From: Candidatus Desulfofervidus auxilii
GTDB lineage: Bacteria; Desulfobacterota; Desulfofervidia; Desulfofervidales; Desulfofervidaceae
Direction of reading: 5' to 3'
Assembly: GCF_001577525.1 (NCBI RefSeq)
Contig: NZ_CP013015.1
Coordinates: forward strand, 579,652-611,898
DNA: 32,247 bases
A program made the translations under genes and the position numbers. Shown here in pieces: positions 14,574-23,784 of this stretch. Under the pieces are notes generated by a model. It was given only the letters and a program-made list of their open reading frames with translations. It did no database searches and was not told where the DNA came from. The number at the start of each line of letters is the position of its first letter. Within the stretch, counting starts at the first letter, position 1.

Positions 14574-17201
14574 ATGAAAAAATTATTAGTGTTTTCCTTT
14601 GTGGCCATTTTTCTGATGATGGCCGCAGGTGCACAGGGAACAAATGGAGGTACTGGTAAATGGCTTCAGCCTCCAGATATGGAGTATGGAGTAAATATAA
14701 AATCCACTGAGTCAGAGCCCATTGTGGCCGATGACTGGAAGTGTGAAGACCCAAGGGAAATAGTGAATGTCCACTTCTGGGGCTCTTATATTGGCTGGGA
14801 AAGAGAGAATCCTGAGCCACCACTTCCTCCACCTGGAGTGAACGCCTTTATCATCCGTATTTATAAAGATGTGCCTGCCGGGGCCGATCCAGACTTTCCC
14901 TATAGTCACCCAGGCGAGCTTCTTTATGAAAAAAGGGTAACAGAATTTAAAGAAAGGTATTATGGTACAATTACTCATCCAGATGAAACCTATGAGCACA
15001 AATTTTATTATAGTTTAGATCTTCCTGAACCATTTTATCAGAGGGAAGGAACTGTTTACTGGATTTCTATTGCCGCGGTTATGCCAGATGGCAGCGAATT
15101 CCCCTGGGGATGGGAAACCTCTACAGCCCACTGGAATGATAATGCCTGCCGATATTGGTTTTACAATAACTATTGGGAAGAAATTTTGCCTTCACAGCTT
15201 CCTTCTTGGTATCAGGAACATTACAGAACCGTAGACATGGCCTTTGAGCTCACAGTAGAATTTGAGCCACCGCCGCCCTTGGAGCCTATAAAGTGGCAGC
15301 AAAGACCAGACATGGAGCAAGGGGCAAACATTATCTCCATTCCAATTATGCCTTCACAAAAAAACCCTGTAGAGCGGGGCACTGTGGCTGATGACTGGCT
15401 CTGCTTAGATGCCAGCCCTGTCTCTGACTTACATTTCTGGGGTTCATATCCAGGCTGGGAAGAGCAAAACCCAGGACCGCCTATGACCCCTCCACCAGGG
15501 GTAGAAGCATTCAGAATCCAGGTCTATTCTAATGCTCCAGCCACAAGCCCACAAGATTTCAGCCGTCCTGATAAGCTGTTGTATGAGGTCTGGGTTAAGG
15601 ACTTTACTGAAACCTATGTAGCAAGTATCTTTCACTTCTGGGATGAAAAATGGGAACATAAGTACCGCTATGATTTAGACCTCCCTCGTATCTTCTGGCA
15701 AAAGCGGGATAAAATCTACTGGCTAAATATCTCGGCAATTCCTAAAAATCCTGATTACCTTTGGGGCTGGGAGAGCTCCATGGACCGCTGGGGTGATTTT
15801 GCTGTAAAGGGCTGGTATTTAGACCCGGATAATTGGTGGTGGGAGATGATTAAACATCCCTATACAGGAGAAAATATCGATATGGCCTTTGAACTTACTA
15901 CCTGTGAAGGCCCCATTAAGTGGCTGCAATTCCCTGATATGGCCAATGGCATTAATATCCTATCTCTGGACCCTGTGGTGGCCGATGACTGGCTGTGCAT
16001 CAAAGGAAAGCCCATCACTGAGATACACTTCTGGGGTTCTTATTTAAGTTGTGATGGACAGGTACATTGGGAGCAAAGAAATCCTGGGCCACCTGAAAAT
16101 CCACTTCCTCCCACCCCTGGATTATCTGGCTTCTGGATAAGTTTCCACAAAAATGTTCCTGCTGGAGTAGACCCTGATATGCGCTGGAGCCACCCAGGTG
16201 AACTGATTAAAGAGATATGGGTGGATTTTAAGGATGTAAAAGAAATCTATTGGGATTCTGTGCCTCACTCCACAGGCCCAGATGGTTTAATATGGTGGGA
16301 ACATAAGTTCTATTACATCGTCCGTCTGGAAGAACCTTTTAAACAGGAGGAAGGAACCATCTACTGGCTGAATATTGGGGCAACACCACTACCAGACAGC
16401 CGATGGTGCTGGGGCTGGGAGACCTCCAAAGACCACTGGAATGATAATGCAGTCCAGGGTTCAGAAGAATGGTGGGAGGAATTGGGCGCATCAACAATCG
16501 ATTTCGAAGACCTCATACTTGGAACCACATATAACTGCTGCGGATATAAATTCACCACCTCGGGCATTCCAGTTACCCTGAAGAAGTTCCAATGGAGTAA
16601 CGGCCAATGGACCAGCGACGGGTATACTAAGGTTCAGGACGGCGGGCAAGCCGGAGGCTCGGGCAATGAGATGTGGGTCAACAATGTCAACCTGGACTTT
16701 GGCTTTGGAGTTCCCCTTACACATTTGTCTCTCCTCTTCGGTGAGTATGGCGGTAACGTCAATATTGAAATCAATGGCGATTTCCGGAATGTTCTCAACT
16801 TCTCAGACATTAACGGACTCACAATAGGCGGGGTTCTTGTCACCGTGGTTGATTTTGGTGGCGGCAAAGGAGGTATCACCTTAACCGGCGTCATCAACCA
16901 ATTCGCTATCGGCGGACAGGAGCTAGCTATCGACAACGTCGAGGCTCCCATAGATATGGCCTTCGCACTCATCACCAAGGATGATACCAAATATTGCGAG
17001 GGAGATTTTGACCGTGACGGAGACGTGGATGGCTCTGATCTAGCCATATTTGCCGCAGACTTTGGGAGAACAGACTGCTATTTTACAGGCGATTGTGAGG
17101 GTGACTTTGATTACGATGGTGATGTAGATGGCTCTGATTTGGCAGTATTTGCTGCAGACTTTGGTAGGACTGATTGCCCCTGTGCATTGAATGTGCCTTA
17201 A
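14574..17201 (+). CDS. Large secreted protein: three WLQPPDM-type domains, an inserted beta domain and two dockerin repeats
   Basis: An 875-residue protein: signal peptide (1-22) and three copies of the same domain as in the 11252 gene, starting at residues 29, 240 and 449 (markers ADDW, HFWGSY, VPAG, IYWLNI, WGWETS, HWNDNA, DMAFEL). Copy 3 is interrupted by a foreign domain at residues 640-790 (TIDFEDLILGTTYNCCGY to FAIGGQELAIDNVE). The end (808-875) has two dockerin-like EF-hand repeats, [20 protein letters not shown] and a close copy, each closed by TDC. There is no PEP-CTERM tail, so attachment would be through a cohesin. Start chosen at ATG 14574 with AAAGGAGG at 14562-14569. The domain function is unknown. 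Confidence 0.85.
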   Translation: MKKLLVFSFVAIFLMMAAGAQGTNGGTGKWLQPPDMEYGVNIKSTESEPIVADDWKCEDPREIVNVHFWGSYIGWERENPEPPLPPPGVNAFIIRIYKDVPAGADPDFPYSHPGELLYEKRVTEFKERYYGTITHPDETYEHKFYYSLDLPEPFYQREGTVYWISIAAVMPDGSEFPWGWETSTAHWNDNACRYWFYNNYWEEILPSQLPSWYQEHYRTVDMAFELTVEFEPPPPLEPIKWQQRPDMEQGANIISIPIMPSQKNPVERGTVADDWLCLDASPVSDLHFWGSYPGWEEQNPGPPMTPPPGVEAFRIQVYSNAPATSPQDFSRPDKLLYEVWVKDFTETYVASIFHFWDEKWEHKYRYDLDLPRIFWQKRDKIYWLNISAIPKNPDYLWGWESSMDRWGDFAVKGWYLDPDNWWWEMIKHPYTGENIDMAFELTTCEGPIKWLQFPDMANGINILSLDPVVADDWLCIKGKPITEIHFWGSYLSCDGQVHWEQRNPGPPENPLPPTPGLSGFWISFHKNVPAGVDPDMRWSHPGELIKEIWVDFKDVKEIYWDSVPHSTGPDGLIWWEHKFYYIVRLEEPFKQEEGTIYWLNIGATPLPDSRWCWGWETSKDHWNDNAVQGSEEWWEELGASTIDFEDLILGTTYNCCGYKFTTSGIPVTLKKFQWSNGQWTSDGYTKVQDGGQAGGSGNEMWVNNVNLDFGFGVPLTHLSLLFGEYGGNVNIEINGDFRNVLNFSDINGLTIGGVLVTVVDFGGGKGGITLTGVINQFAIGGQELAIDNVEAPIDMAFALITKDDTKYCEGDFDRDGDVDGSDLAIFAADFGRTDCYFTGDCEGDFDYDGDVDGSDLAVFAADFGRTDCPCALNVP

Positions 17202-17204
17202 TGT

Positions 17205-17238
17205 CCTGTAAGGGCGGACAAAGTCCGCCCTTTACAGG
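17205..17238. terminator. Hairpin after the large dockerin gene
   Basis: CCTGTAAGGGCGGAC and GTCCGCCCTTTACAGG form a 15-bp stem (one bulged T) around an AAA loop, 3 bp after the stop codon. There is no T run after it. The same hairpin with a TTT loop follows the next dockerin gene at 18816-18849. Confidence 0.55.
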
Positions 17239-17257
17239 CAAATATGAATCTACCTTG

Positions 17258-17365
17258 TGTGAAGGTGACTTTGATGGCGATGGCGATGTAGATGGCTCTG
17301 ATTTGGCAGTATTTGCTGCAGACTTTGGGAGAATTGATTGCCCCTGTTGGAAAAAAGTCAGGTAG
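17258..17365 (+). pseudogene. Orphan dockerin-repeat remnant
   Basis: In one frame this stretch encodes one full dockerin-like repeat ([20 protein letters not shown], ending [12 protein letters not shown] and a stop), but no gene runs into it; the upstream gene stopped at 17201. The same ending, CPCWKKVR, closes the intact gene at 19327-20895, and in both places the next gene starts 13 bp later with almost the same upstream sequence. It is the tail of a lost gene left by recombination. Confidence 0.75.
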
Positions 17366-17378
17366 GAAGTAGGGTGAG

Positions 17379-18812
17379 ATGAAGGCAAGGTTATTATTTT
17401 TGGTCTTTTTGGTGGCCTTTTTGGCAACTAATGTAACATTGGGAGAGATCTTTAATGTAACAAACCTAGAGGAGTTTCAAGATGCACTTACAACTGCAGA
17501 ATCTAATGGGGAGGATGATATAATAAATGTGGCCGAAGGGACATATAATATTACCTCTACCCTTCGCTATTCAACTTATGATGGGGATAGCGGTGATAAA
17601 CTTACCATTCAGGGTGCAGGTGCAGATAAGACAGTCCTTGATGGTGGAGGAAGTGTTCAGATTTTGTATATAGATACTGGCACAGATGGTGGTGATGTAA
17701 CAATAAAGGATATGGCCCTTGAGAATGGAAATGGGGGCAACGGCGGTGGTATCTATGTTCATGGGTCATCTATAAATATAACAATAAAAGAGTGTATATT
17801 CTCAGGAAATTCAGCTGAGGATGCTGGTGGTGGTGTAGAGGCAGATTCATGGTCAGGCACAATAACTATTATAAACAATATATTCTCAAGAAATTCAGCT
17901 AAGTATGGTGGTGGTGTATCTGCACATTCAGACTCAGGCATAACTATTATAAACAACACATTCTCAGAAAATTCAGCTAAGGATTATGGTGGTGGTGTAT
18001 CTGCACATTCATGGTCAGGCACAGTAACTATTACAAACAATATATTCTCAAGAAATTCAGCTAAGTATGGTGGTGGTGTAGATGCAGGTTCAGACTCAGG
18101 CACAACCATTATAAACAATACATTCTCAGGAAATTCAGCTAGTCGGGATGGCGGCGGTATATGGACACGGTTATATTATGACTCAGCAATCCTAAATATT
18201 TATAATAATATCTTTTTTGATAACACAGCCAATGCTGGTGGAAATGACGGCGATGACCTATATGTTAATTCTGATGGTAATGGGAATTCCACAGGCTCTA
18301 CTGTCAATCTATACAACAATAACCTTTCAGGAAATGCCAATTTTGATACAGGGCAGTCTGAGGACCTTTTTATAACTGAGACAGATAATTACTCACATGG
18401 AGCTAATATTCAACAAAATCCTCTATTTGTGGATGCTGAAAACGGAGATTTTCACCTAGAATCAACTTCCCCCTGCATAGATGCAGGCACAAATGATGCC
18501 CCTCACCTGCCAGACAAAGATAAAGATGGAAAACCAAGGATTATAGATGGAGATGGTGATGATATAACCATTGTAGATATGGGTGCTTATGAGTTTGGTG
18601 ATATATGTGAGGGTGATTTTGATTGTGACGGAGATGTGGATGGAAGTGATCTAGCTATATTTGCCGCAGACTTTGGCCGTACAGACTGCTATTTTACAGG
18701 CGATTGTGAGGGTGACTTTGATTACGATGGTGATGTAGATGGCTCAGACTTAGCCATATTTGCAGCAGATTTTGGGCGTACAGATTGCCCCTGTGCATTG
18801 AATGTGCCTTAA
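17379..18812 (+). CDS. Secreted right-handed beta-helix protein with two dockerin repeats
   Basis: A 477-residue protein: signal peptide (1-22), a parallel beta-helix (about 23-340) built of turns such as [18 protein letters not shown], a choice-of-anchor-Q-like segment (about 350-406: [31 protein letters not shown]), and two dockerin-like repeats (410-477). Beta-helix proteins of this type are found among polysaccharide lyases, adhesins and surface proteins; no catalytic residues can be assigned. It is a close paralogue of the 20909 gene, including the 5' flank. The dockerin pair matches that of the 14574 gene down to its end, CPCALNVP. Near-identical turns (lines of NNxFSxNSA) imply internal duplication. 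Confidence 0.87.
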   Translation: MKARLLFLVFLVAFLATNVTLGEIFNVTNLEEFQDALTTAESNGEDDIINVAEGTYNITSTLRYSTYDGDSGDKLTIQGAGADKTVLDGGGSVQILYIDTGTDGGDVTIKDMALENGNGGNGGGIYVHGSSINITIKECIFSGNSAEDAGGGVEADSWSGTITIINNIFSRNSAKYGGGVSAHSDSGITIINNTFSENSAKDYGGGVSAHSWSGTVTITNNIFSRNSAKYGGGVDAGSDSGTTIINNTFSGNSASRDGGGIWTRLYYDSAILNIYNNIFFDNTANAGGNDGDDLYVNSDGNGNSTGSTVNLYNNNLSGNANFDTGQSEDLFITETDNYSHGANIQQNPLFVDAENGDFHLESTSPCIDAGTNDAPHLPDKDKDGKPRIIDGDGDDITIVDMGAYEFGDICEGDFDCDGDVDGSDLAIFAADFGRTDCYFTGDCEGDFDYDGDVDGSDLAIFAADFGRTDCPCALNVP

Positions 18813-18815
18813 TGT

Positions 18816-18849
18816 CCTGTAAGGGCGGACTTTGTCCGCCCTTTATAGG
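18816..18849. terminator. Hairpin after beta-helix gene 1
   Basis: The same stem as at 17205-17238 (CCTGTAAGGGCGGAC with GTCCGCCC), but with loop TTT in place of AAA, three bases after the stop codon. The two copies are inverted relative to each other within otherwise directly repeated flanks. Confidence 0.55.
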
Positions 18850-18854
18850 CAAAT

Positions 18855-19131
18855 ATGAATGTAAATAAAGATAAACCAATTATAATAGACCCACTTCTTG
18901 CAAGCACCTTCATTGATGGAAGTAGTGATGTATATGTAACTGGCTTTTTAACTATCTTAGAAGATAAGGTAACTGTGTTGAAGCCATAATGTAGGTGGGA
19001 TGTTTTTATCTCAAAGCTTGATAAAAACCTTTCTGCAGCAAAATCTTATGAGGGAAATTTTGACAATGATATTGAGATAGATAACAATGATTTAACTATT
19101 TGATTTTGGCCGGATAGACTGCCTGGTCTGT
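18855..19131 (+). pseudogene. Decayed SBBP-type repeat protein with a broken dockerin
   Basis: An ATG at 18855 opens 44 codons containing PLLASTFIDGSSDVYVTGF, which resembles the seven-bladed-propeller SBBP repeat (xxYLGGSSDDxxxVTGxT). It stops at 18989. From 19047 a dockerin can be read in another frame (YEGNFDNDIEIDNNDLTI, then stop), and after a frame change FGRIDCLVCE. So the C-terminal dockerin of a former secreted protein is present but degenerate: Cys to Tyr at its start, a deleted residue in the calcium loop, and a frameshift. The whole 514-bp gap between the beta-helix genes is otherwise without a gene. Confidence 0.6.
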
Positions 19132-19262
19132 GAGTGGGCAGTTTTTTGTGTTGATAATTTAAGGTATTAAAGCCTGCTAGATTTTTTTGAAAAAATCTTG
19201 ACAAAAAGTGGAAAAGTGGAAATTTAAAGAAAATAAGGTGCGCAAAGAAAGGAGGATTGGTG

Positions 19263-19281
19263 TAACGACAGAGTGTCGTTA
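19263..19281. repeat. Short perfect hairpin in the leader of beta-helix gene 2
   Basis: TAACGACA-gag-TGTCGTTA: an 8-bp stem with a 3-nt loop, 45 bp before the ATG at 19327. A TTGACA lies at 19198-19203 but no good -10 hexamer follows it. The hairpin could protect or regulate the leader. No function can be assigned. Confidence 0.4.
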
Positions 19282-19326
19282 TGCCAGGGTTGATGTGATT
19301 TTGGGAAATTACAAAAGGGGTTAATA

Positions 19327-20895
19327 ATGAGAAAAGGAAGCATTTATAAAGTTATGTTAGGAGTGGTTTTGTTCCTTAGTGTTATTATAATAAATATTTC
19401 AAATGCAATAGGAGCAACTTTTACTGTAACAAATACTACAGAGTTTCAAGATGCTTTAGATATAGCTCATAATAATAATGAAGATGATATAATTTATGTT
19501 TCTCCTGGCACATACACTGTCTCATCAACCCTTAGCTATCAAACGGACACAGGTGATAATGGACATAGCCTTATCATTAAAGCACAGGATATGAATAATA
19601 AACCTGTACTTAATGGAAATCTAACACAAATTATGAATATAAACACGGACACATCCAATAATGGTGGAGATATAGGTGGTGATATTACTATATGTGGAAT
19701 TGTTTTTAAGAATGGCTCAAGTAGTTTTGGTGGTGGGATTTACGTTCATACAACCAGCGCAAGTATTAATGTTTGTAAAAATATTTTTAATAATAATTCT
19801 GCTTCTAATGGTGGTGGTATCTATGTGAAAACAGACTCAGGTAATGTTACAGTTACAGATAATATTTTTAGTGAGAATTCAGGCAGTATTAGTGGTGGTG
19901 GCATCTGTGTCCAAGTAAATTCAAGTACAGTCAACTTTGAAAATAATACTTTTAATGAAAATGGGGATTTTTTGGGTGGTGGGATCTATATGGAAGCAAG
20001 AACAGGTAAAATTACTCTTATAAATAACACTTTTTATAATAATTCAGGTGGTGTTGGTGCTGGTGCTTGTATAACTTCAACTGCAGGGACAACCACATTA
20101 ATAAACAATATTTTTACCGAAAATACAGTTAGCTTTGAGTGGGATAGTTATGGCGGCGGTGTTCATGCAGAGACAGGCTCAGGTAAAATTATCTTTACAA
20201 ACAATATTTTTAATAATAACTCCGCCAATAATGGAGGTGGTATTAATATTATGCTTAGTGCTGACCAGGCTAAAGCCAATATTTACAATAATATTTTTTG
20301 GAATAATACTGCTGATTCTAATAATGCTGCTGATTTTGGTGAAGATATCTATATAATGAGTGATAAGAATAAAAACGGCATAGGCTCTATAATAAATCTC
20401 TATAATAACAACTTTTCAGGAAATGCAGACTTTGATACAGGGCAGTCTGAGGATCTTTTTATAACTGAGACAGATAATTACTCACATGATGGTAATATCC
20501 AGGAAGATCCTCTATTTGTGGATGCTGAAAACGGAGATTTTCACTTACAATCAACTTCCCCCTGCATAGACACAGGCACAAATGATGCACCTCACTTACC
20601 AGAGACAGACAAAGATGGTAAGCCAAGGATTATAGATGGAAATGGTGATGAGATAGCTATTGTAGATATGGGTGCTTATGAGTTTGGTGATATATGTGAA
20701 GGGGATTTTGACCATGACGGTGACGTCGATGGCTCTGACCTGGCCACCTTCGCGGCTGACTTTGGAAGGACAGATTGTAGTGGCGATTGTGAGGGCGACT
20801 TCGATAATGACGGCGATGTAGATGGCTTTGATTTGGCAGTATTTGCAGCAGACTTTGGAAGAACTGATTGCCCCTGTTGGAAAAAAGTCAGGTAG
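19327..20895 (+). CDS. Secreted right-handed beta-helix protein with two dockerin repeats (second)
   Basis: A 522-residue protein with a signal peptide (1-29), a beta-helix of about 14 turns (for example [40 protein letters not shown]), an anchor-Q-like segment (about 390-453, NPLF-type [33 protein letters not shown]) and two dockerin-like repeats (457-522), ending CPCWKKVR. The second repeat has Phe for Ser at the calcium-loop position 11 ([10 protein letters not shown]). It is more divergent from the 17379 and 20909 genes in the helix than in the last 150 residues, which are nearly the same in all three. This suggests gene conversion of the C-terminal part. Confidence 0.87.
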   Translation: MRKGSIYKVMLGVVLFLSVIIINISNAIGATFTVTNTTEFQDALDIAHNNNEDDIIYVSPGTYTVSSTLSYQTDTGDNGHSLIIKAQDMNNKPVLNGNLTQIMNINTDTSNNGGDIGGDITICGIVFKNGSSSFGGGIYVHTTSASINVCKNIFNNNSASNGGGIYVKTDSGNVTVTDNIFSENSGSISGGGICVQVNSSTVNFENNTFNENGDFLGGGIYMEARTGKITLINNTFYNNSGGVGAGACITSTAGTTTLINNIFTENTVSFEWDSYGGGVHAETGSGKIIFTNNIFNNNSANNGGGINIMLSADQAKANIYNNIFWNNTADSNNAADFGEDIYIMSDKNKNGIGSIINLYNNNFSGNADFDTGQSEDLFITETDNYSHDGNIQEDPLFVDAENGDFHLQSTSPCIDTGTNDAPHLPETDKDGKPRIIDGNGDEIAIVDMGAYEFGDICEGDFDHDGDVDGSDLATFAADFGRTDCSGDCEGDFDNDGDVDGFDLAVFAADFGRTDCPCWKKVR

Positions 20896-20908
20896 GAGGT
20901 AGGGTGAG

Positions 20909-22321
20909 ATGAAGTCAAGGTTATTATTTTTGGTCTTTCTGGTGGCCTTTTTGGCAACTAATGTAGCATTTGGGGAAACCTTTAATGTAACAAACCTAGA
21001 GGAGTTTCAAGATGCACTTACAATTGCAGAATCTAATGGGGAGGATGATATAATAAATGTGGCCGAAGGGACATATAATATTAATATCACCTCTCCCCTT
21101 AATTATTCAACCAATGATGGGGACAGTGGTCATACGCTTACCATCCAGGGTGCTGGGGTAGATAAGACAATACTTGAGGGAGGAAGATTGAGAATAGATA
21201 CTGATGAAGATTGGAATGGTGGTGATAGGGGTGCTGATGTAACAATAGAGGGTATGACCTTTAAGAATCGCCGTGGATACATACATGGGACACATATAAA
21301 TGTAAAAATAAAAGAGTGTACATTTTCAACAGGTGGTGGCATAGAAGTACGTTTGGACTCAGGCACAATAACTGTTACAAACAATATATTCTCAGGAAAT
21401 TCAAGTGTGTGGGGTGGTGGCATAACAACATATTTAAGGTCAGAAGGCACAATAACTATTACAAACAATATATTCTCAGGAAATTCAGCTAAGGATTATA
21501 CTAATCCATTGAATGGTTATGGTGGTGGTGTACTTGCACATTTATGGTTAGGCACAATAACTATTACAAACAATATATTTTCAGGAAATTCAGCTGATCA
21601 TGGTGGTGGTGTATCTGTATATTTAACGTCAGGCACATTAACTATTACAAACAATACATTCTCAGGAAATTTAGCTAGTCAGGATGGTGGCGGTGTATGG
21701 GCACGGTCATACTATGATTCAGCAACCTTAAATATTTATAATAACATCTTTTTTGATAACACAGCCAATGCTGGTGATGATCTACATATTGGATGTGATT
21801 GCAATGGAAATCATATAGGCTCTATAATAAATCTCTATAATAATAACTTTTCAGGAAATGCAGATTTTGATACAGGGCAGTCTGAGGACCTTTTTATAAA
21901 TGAGACAGATAATTACTCACATGGGGGTAATATTCAAGAAAATCCTCTATTTGTGGATGCTGAAAATGGAGATTTTCACTTACAATCAACTTCCCCCTGC
22001 ATAGATACAGGCACAAATGATGCACCTTACTTACCAGATACAGACAAAGATGGAAAACCAAGGATTATAGATGGAAATGGTGATGATATAGCCACTGTAG
22101 ATATGGGTCCATATGAATTTGGTGATATATGTGAAGGGGATTTTGATGGTGACAGTGATGTAGATGGTTCAGACTTAGCCACCTTCGCGGCTGACTTTGG
22201 AAGGACAGATTGTAGTGGCGATTGCGAGGGCGACTTCGATAATGACGGCGATGTCGATGGCTCAGATTTAGCTGTATTTGCGGCAGATTTTGGGAGGACG
22301 GATTGCCCGGTGTGTGAGTAA
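20909..22321 (+). CDS. Secreted right-handed beta-helix protein with two dockerin repeats (third)
   Basis: A 470-residue protein: signal peptide (1-22, nearly the same as that of the 17379 gene), a beta-helix (about 23-330; turns such as [20 protein letters not shown]), an anchor-Q-like segment (about 340-404) and two dockerin-like repeats (408-470, ending TDCPVCE). In the first repeat Gly is replaced by Ser at loop position 6 ([10 protein letters not shown]). It starts 13 bp after the upstream stop, so the two are probably one transcript. The N-terminal 60 residues and 5' flank are a duplicate of the 17379 gene, the dockerin region resembles the 19327 gene, so this is a mosaic. Confidence 0.87.
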   Translation: MKSRLLFLVFLVAFLATNVAFGETFNVTNLEEFQDALTIAESNGEDDIINVAEGTYNINITSPLNYSTNDGDSGHTLTIQGAGVDKTILEGGRLRIDTDEDWNGGDRGADVTIEGMTFKNRRGYIHGTHINVKIKECTFSTGGGIEVRLDSGTITVTNNIFSGNSSVWGGGITTYLRSEGTITITNNIFSGNSAKDYTNPLNGYGGGVLAHLWLGTITITNNIFSGNSADHGGGVSVYLTSGTLTITNNTFSGNLASQDGGGVWARSYYDSATLNIYNNIFFDNTANAGDDLHIGCDCNGNHIGSIINLYNNNFSGNADFDTGQSEDLFINETDNYSHGGNIQENPLFVDAENGDFHLQSTSPCIDTGTNDAPYLPDTDKDGKPRIIDGNGDDIATVDMGPYEFGDICEGDFDGDSDVDGSDLATFAADFGRTDCSGDCEGDFDNDGDVDGSDLAVFAADFGRTDCPVCE

Positions 22322-22460
22322 AAGCTCGTAGCTGACAGCTCATAGCTCACAGGTGATTGGGTTTATTGATTTCACACGGTTCATAGAGTTTGTTGGCGTT
22401 AATTCAATTTAAGGAAAAGGAAATAGTTGTAAAAATTAAAAATTTCAAAGGGGGTCAGCT

Positions 22461-23246
22461 ATGGGAGGAGAAAGACATTTAAGTTATAGGAAATTGTTAG
22501 TTTTTGTTTTCTTCTTTGTATTTATTGGATTGCCTATTTCATCTTTTGGGGAAACTTATAATTTAAAAGAATATTTCCCTGTGGAGCAAGGAGAGTTTTT
22601 AAACTATAAGGTTACTGTACTGGAAAATGGTGTCGACATAGAAGTAGAGAGTCAGTACGGAGGTAGTAAAGTAGTTATTAATGGGGTGGAGTGCACAAAG
22701 TGTGTTACCCGTGGAGGTGAGATGTATGAATATGGAGGTTGGTATGAGGACGGCCTTAGACTATATAAATCCAAATACCCGGTTGAGGATGAATATCGAA
22801 TCTATGAACCTTATATACTGATTTGTCCTCTTACATTGGAAACCGGAGAGCCTTTTACAAGTGAATGTATTTATAAGATCTATGAAAGTGGTGTAATAAC
22901 AGAGCAAGGGCCTCTAAAGGTAGAATTGCGGGCCTTAGGTGAAGAGGAAGTGACAGTTCCAGCAGGGACTTTTAATTGCCTTAAGATTTATGGCAGAGTC
23001 GAATGGAAACCGCCGTATGAACCAGCACATAGTGGGGAAGGATACATTTGGTTGGCCCGCGGTATTGGTTTAATCAAGCTCGACGTGACTCCCAATGTAG
23101 TGGATGGACGTGAACCCAGGGTTTATGAGCTTCTTTTTGGTTTTATCCCTGTATGCAAAGGTGACTTTGACCATGACGGGGATGTAGATGGGGCTGATTT
23201 AGCTATATTTGCCTCAGAATTTGGAAGGACTGATTGTTTGCCATAG
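22461..23246 (+). CDS. Secreted protein with one dockerin repeat
   Basis: A 261-residue protein: signal peptide (about 1-30), a beta-rich domain (about 33-228) with YFPVEQGEFLNYKVTVLENG near its start and VTVPAGTFNCLKIYGRVEW and YIWLARGIGLIKLDV later, and one dockerin-like repeat at the end (232-261, [25 protein letters not shown]). The phrases Y-F-P-x-x-x-G and V-P-A-G-x-F-x-C with W-L-A-x-G-I-G-L-I-K are typical of a broad family of lipoprotein-like envelope proteins of unknown role. There is no anchor-Q segment and a single rather than paired dockerin. GGGGG lies 8 bp before the ATG. Confidence 0.8.
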   Translation: MGGERHLSYRKLLVFVFFFVFIGLPISSFGETYNLKEYFPVEQGEFLNYKVTVLENGVDIEVESQYGGSKVVINGVECTKCVTRGGEMYEYGGWYEDGLRLYKSKYPVEDEYRIYEPYILICPLTLETGEPFTSECIYKIYESGVITEQGPLKVELRALGEEEVTVPAGTFNCLKIYGRVEWKPPYEPAHSGEGYIWLARGIGLIKLDVTPNVVDGREPRVYELLFGFIPVCKGDFDHDGDVDGADLAIFASEFGRTDCLP

Positions 23247-23281
23247 GAAGTTGGGCTATTAGAGTAGATTGGGAAACTTTT

Positions 23282-23657
23282 ATGAATGATGGCCTCTGGA
23301 AGAGAAGAGCAGTAATTGTATTGGCATTGATATTTCTCCTAACAGGCTGTTTTGCTCGCTTAAAAGCACCTGAGCTAAATCCTGAGATGGCAGGTTTTCA
23401 GGGGATGGAATGGGACACATCATTAGAAAAATTGAATTTAAAGATAAAGGGAGAAGATAAAGGGAGAGGTCTTAAATGGTTTTTTACTAAGGATAAGATC
23501 TTTTTAGCAAATGTGCCCTTAAATGAGGCAATTTATGAAAAAGATAAATTTATTTGACTTCTATCATGGTTTAGATGTAGATGGTAGTGACCTAGCTATA
23601 TTTGCTGCTGATTATGGCAGAGAAAATTGCCCGTGTCCTTCGATTTTGCTACAATGA
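23282..23657 (+). pseudogene. Short lipoprotein with a frameshifted dockerin
   Basis: From ATG 23282 a lipoprotein signal is clear (KRRAVIVLALIFLLTGC, lipobox LTGC), followed by about 65 residues of unrecognised sequence, with a stop at 23555-23557. Directly after the stop, in another frame, a dockerin half-repeat reads [28 protein letters not shown] and ends at 23655-23657. The two parts were once one gene: a frameshift or deletion has separated them and damaged the first half of the calcium loop. The lipoprotein part could still be made. Confidence 0.6.
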
Positions 23658-23784
23658 GGAAGGCCAAGCTTGGAAGGATGGTTGATTGAGTTTAGGGTTT
23701 AATCCAATCAAAAAAAGGAGGTGGTTGCAAATGCGGTGAATGATCAATTGTTAAAGGTAAAAAACAGAAAAGGAGGATTAAGAG

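Noticed and set aside
16634-17047. Minus-strand reading frame of 137 codons
   Set aside because: It is opposite the inserted domain and dockerin of the large surface protein; its Ser/Pro-rich pattern ([14 protein letters not shown]) is just the complement of the dockerin codons.
17174-17365. Small gene encoding a single dockerin
   Set aside because: Its start lies inside the preceding gene in another frame and it has no signal peptide; only the dockerin part from 17258 is homologous, so it is treated as a remnant.
19263-19281. TAAC...GTTA palindrome as a second attC site
   Set aside because: It is only 19 bp with a 3-nt loop, lacks L boxes and does not border a cassette-like gene.
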